From Paenibacillus sp. FSL K6-1096 (GTDB lineage Bacteria > Bacillota > Bacilli > Paenibacillales > Paenibacillaceae): a stretch of DNA of 64,000 nt. How positions within the stretch are numbered: position 1 is the stretch's first letter; every line of letters starts with the position of its first letter. Below are positions 61,069 to 64,000 of the stretch, piece after piece. Position numbers and translations under genes: made by a program. Below the pieces are notes generated by a model. The model had not been told where the DNA came from. It saw only the letters and a list, made by a program, of their open reading frames with translations, and did not search any database. The DNA lies in contig NZ_CP150274.1 in NCBI RefSeq assembly GCF_037977055.1, positions 3,658,001 through 3,722,000 on the forward strand. The letters are read 5' to 3'.

Positions 61069-62226
61069 GTGGGCGTATTCCAACCAGAGGTATCCCATGA
61101 TTCGCAATCATCCAGCAGGTCTTTCGCATTACGGTGGAAGCAAGTCAACCCCCGGGTATTATTGCTTGCCGGTGTGTTATCCCTTGTGATCGCACTGTTC
61201 ATTCTGCTGTACGTACACGGTCAGAGCAAAAAGGAAATTACTCTAGTCATAGACGGACGGGTACAGACGCTGGAGACGCGCGAGGCGCTGCTCAGTGATG
61301 TACTGGCCAAAGAACAGATATCGCTCCAGGAGCATGATGAATTATCTTTTGCCCTTAGTGATGAGATAAAAGACGGCGACCGTGTCGTTATTAACACCGC
61401 ACAGAGGTTCATCCTTACGGCGGACGGAAAGACAAAGGTATTATTCACGACCGAGGATACTATTGGTCAGGCAATCGGCAAGCTGGGCTATAGCCTGGAA
61501 GGCTTAGACAAGATTTACCCTTCGAAAGACACCGCAGTATCTGCCGATATGAAAGTCAAGATTGTCCGGGTTAACAAGCAGGTCGTCCAGCGGACCACCA
61601 ACCTGCCGTTCCGGGTCATCAAGACAGCAGACCCCTCATTAACCAAGGGAACCGTTCGGGTAGCACAGGCAGGCAAGCCGGGCGTAATGATCCAGCACAT
61701 CGAGAAGGTCTATCACGATGGCGAGCTGGCATCCATGCGCATGATCGGCAAGGAAGTACACACAGTCACCAAAGACAAGGTGATTGCCGTGGGCACCAAG
61801 CCTCTTCCTAAGCCCGTTGTTGTGGCCACAACTTCCAAACCCGAAGCAACCTCCAAATCATCCAAAGTCAGCGCTAAGGCGAACAAGGTAACGAGCAAGG
61901 CAGGCGTGAATTTTGAGTATAAGCGCATGATCAAAAATGTATCCATGACGGCGTATTCCTCGCAGGAGCCGGGTATTGGAACCCGTACCGCCTCAGGCAC
62001 ACGTGTGACAGAAGGGCGTACTATCGCTGTTGATCCGAATGTAATTCCGATTGGCTGGTGGGTGTACATTGAAGGATTAGGATTCCGCCGCGCAGAGGAT
62101 ACCGGCGGTGCCATCAAAGGCAATAAGGTGGATGTCTATTACGATTCACTGAGCCATGCGCGTAATTTCGGCCGGAAGTCACGGACCCTCTATGTCATCG
62201 GACCGGTGAAGCCGGAGCTGAATTAA
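61069..62226 (+). CDS. yabE: YabE-like 3D-domain cell-wall protein
   Basis: YabE/Rpf2-type protein with DUF348 and 3D (RlpA-like lytic) domains, involved in cell wall or resuscitation. The 385-residue protein has an N-terminal membrane anchor (about residues 30-50, VLLLAGVLSLVIALFILL), DUF348/G5-like repeats (about 60-210), a basic Lys/Ser/Thr linker, and the C-terminal 3D domain with TAYSSQEPGIGTRTASG and VDVYYDSLSHARNFGRK, containing the family Asp residues. GTG 61069 is chosen because AAGGAGG is 9 nt upstream; the ATG at 61060 abuts the ribosome-binding site. Controlled by the c-di-AMP riboswitch. Confidence 0.9.
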   Translation: MGVFQPEVSHDSQSSSRSFALRWKQVNPRVLLLAGVLSLVIALFILLYVHGQSKKEITLVIDGRVQTLETREALLSDVLAKEQISLQEHDELSFALSDEIKDGDRVVINTAQRFILTADGKTKVLFTTEDTIGQAIGKLGYSLEGLDKIYPSKDTAVSADMKVKIVRVNKQVVQRTTNLPFRVIKTADPSLTKGTVRVAQAGKPGVMIQHIEKVYHDGELASMRMIGKEVHTVTKDKVIAVGTKPLPKPVVVATTSKPEATSKSSKVSAKANKVTSKAGVNFEYKRMIKNVSMTAYSSQEPGIGTRTASGTRVTEGRTIAVDPNVIPIGWWVYIEGLGFRRAEDTGGAIKGNKVDVYYDSLSHARNFGRKSRTLYVIGPVKPELN

Positions 62227-62322
62227 CGCGGGACTTTTGCAAATTAGCGGTATATAGGATATAGTGAGGGAAGCACTTACGAAGCTTGAGAGCTGCCGCT
62301 CATCACTTATACATTCTTTAGC

Positions 62323-62356
62323 CAAAAAGAAGGGGAGCGAATCCTCTTCTTTTTGC
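62323..62356 (+). terminator. terminator after the yabE-like gene
   Basis: AAAAAGAAGGGG / CCTCTTCTTTTT stem with a short loop and a T tract. Confidence 0.75.
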
Positions 62357-62383
62357 GTTCTGGAGTAAGGAGTCAACTTATCG

Positions 62384-63816
<1,433 letters not shown>

Positions 63817-63882
63817 ATCCCCCCCCGGAGGATGAACCAACCGGGGCCTTTGCCCATACCATGGGGTAGAGGTGGTGTTGTA

Positions 63883-64000
63883 ATGAATATAGGAGACTTG
63901 GTCATCCGTAAATCCTATGGCGGCGATGTGACCTTCCGGGTAGACAATATATTGCAGAATCGGGCAGTCATCAAAGGAACGGAGTTCCGTCTGCTGGCGG
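63883..64000 (+). CDS. yabG: sporulation-specific protease YabG (5' end, runs off the window)
   Basis: The visible 39 residues read MNIGDLVIRKSYGGDV, then TFRV and a segment resembling the YabG N-terminus, which cleaves coat proteins during spore maturation. ATG 63883 follows AGAGGTGGTGTTGTA. The rest lies beyond the window. Confidence 0.8.
   Translation, partial: MNIGDLVIRKSYGGDVTFRVDNILQNRAVIKGTEFRLLA

Overview
The window is the chromosomal replication-origin region of a Gram-positive, endospore-forming member of the Firmicutes, almost certainly a Paenibacillus. The evidence is the 16S rRNA sequence, the order rpmH-dnaA-dnaN-yaaA-recF-remB-gyrB-gyrA-rrn, the sporulation genes (yyaC, gin, yheC/D-type, yabG, jag/spoIIIJ) and Paenibacillus-style intergenic repeats. 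Genes left of dnaA (about 30.4 kb) lie almost all on the minus strand and genes to the right almost all on the plus strand, so both arms are co-oriented with replication.

Left arm, read outward from the origin: rpmH, rnpA, yidC, jag, mnmE, mnmG, rsmG, a perfect parS, noc, parA-parB (with a second parS inside parB), a cysteine desulfurase, DUF4446, yyaC (opposite strand), DUF3343-mscS-DUF951, tRNA-Ser(CGA), a 51/52-bp hairpin repeat array, a YjzC-like gene, rpsF-ssb-rpsR, a VOC protein, a structured non-coding region with two intrinsic terminators, a MutS2-like ATPase lacking the Smr domain, an orphan peptide-binding lipoprotein, an LCP cell-wall enzyme, a CBS protein, the operon mazG-like/DUF2232/gdpP/rplI/dnaB, and purA with its own promoter and hairpin-bearing leader.

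Right arm: dnaA, the unwinding element of oriC, dnaN, yaaA, recF, remB, gyrB, a YheC/D-type coat protein (minus), gyrA, an HD-GYP-like gene, a complete 16S-23S-5S rRNA operon with two tandem promoters and no spacer tRNA, a degenerate 51-bp repeat, a lipoprotein, a membrane protein, gin, a YaaO-type decarboxylase, tmk, darA, yaaR, holB, ricT, yabA, a trmN6-type methylase, rsmI, a GC-rich hairpin-dense repeat block, abrB with promoter and 0A box, an HD phosphohydrolase, tatD, a c-di-AMP (ydaO-type) riboswitch controlling a yabE-like 3D-domain gene, rnmV, rsmA and the start of yabG.

Three themes run through the window: initiation and segregation (dnaA, oriC, yabA, parABS, noc), c-di-AMP signalling (degradation by GdpP, binding by DarA, gene control by the riboswitch), and translation/RNA maturation. 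The most unexplained stretch is 13.02-13.39 kb, a roughly 260-nt promoter-driven, highly paired RNA with a tiny ribosome-bound ORF overlapping its closing helix, followed by two strong terminators before the MutS2-like gene. No CRISPR, prophage or intact insertion sequence was seen. All calls rest on reading sequence and translations by eye; no homology search or folding program was run.
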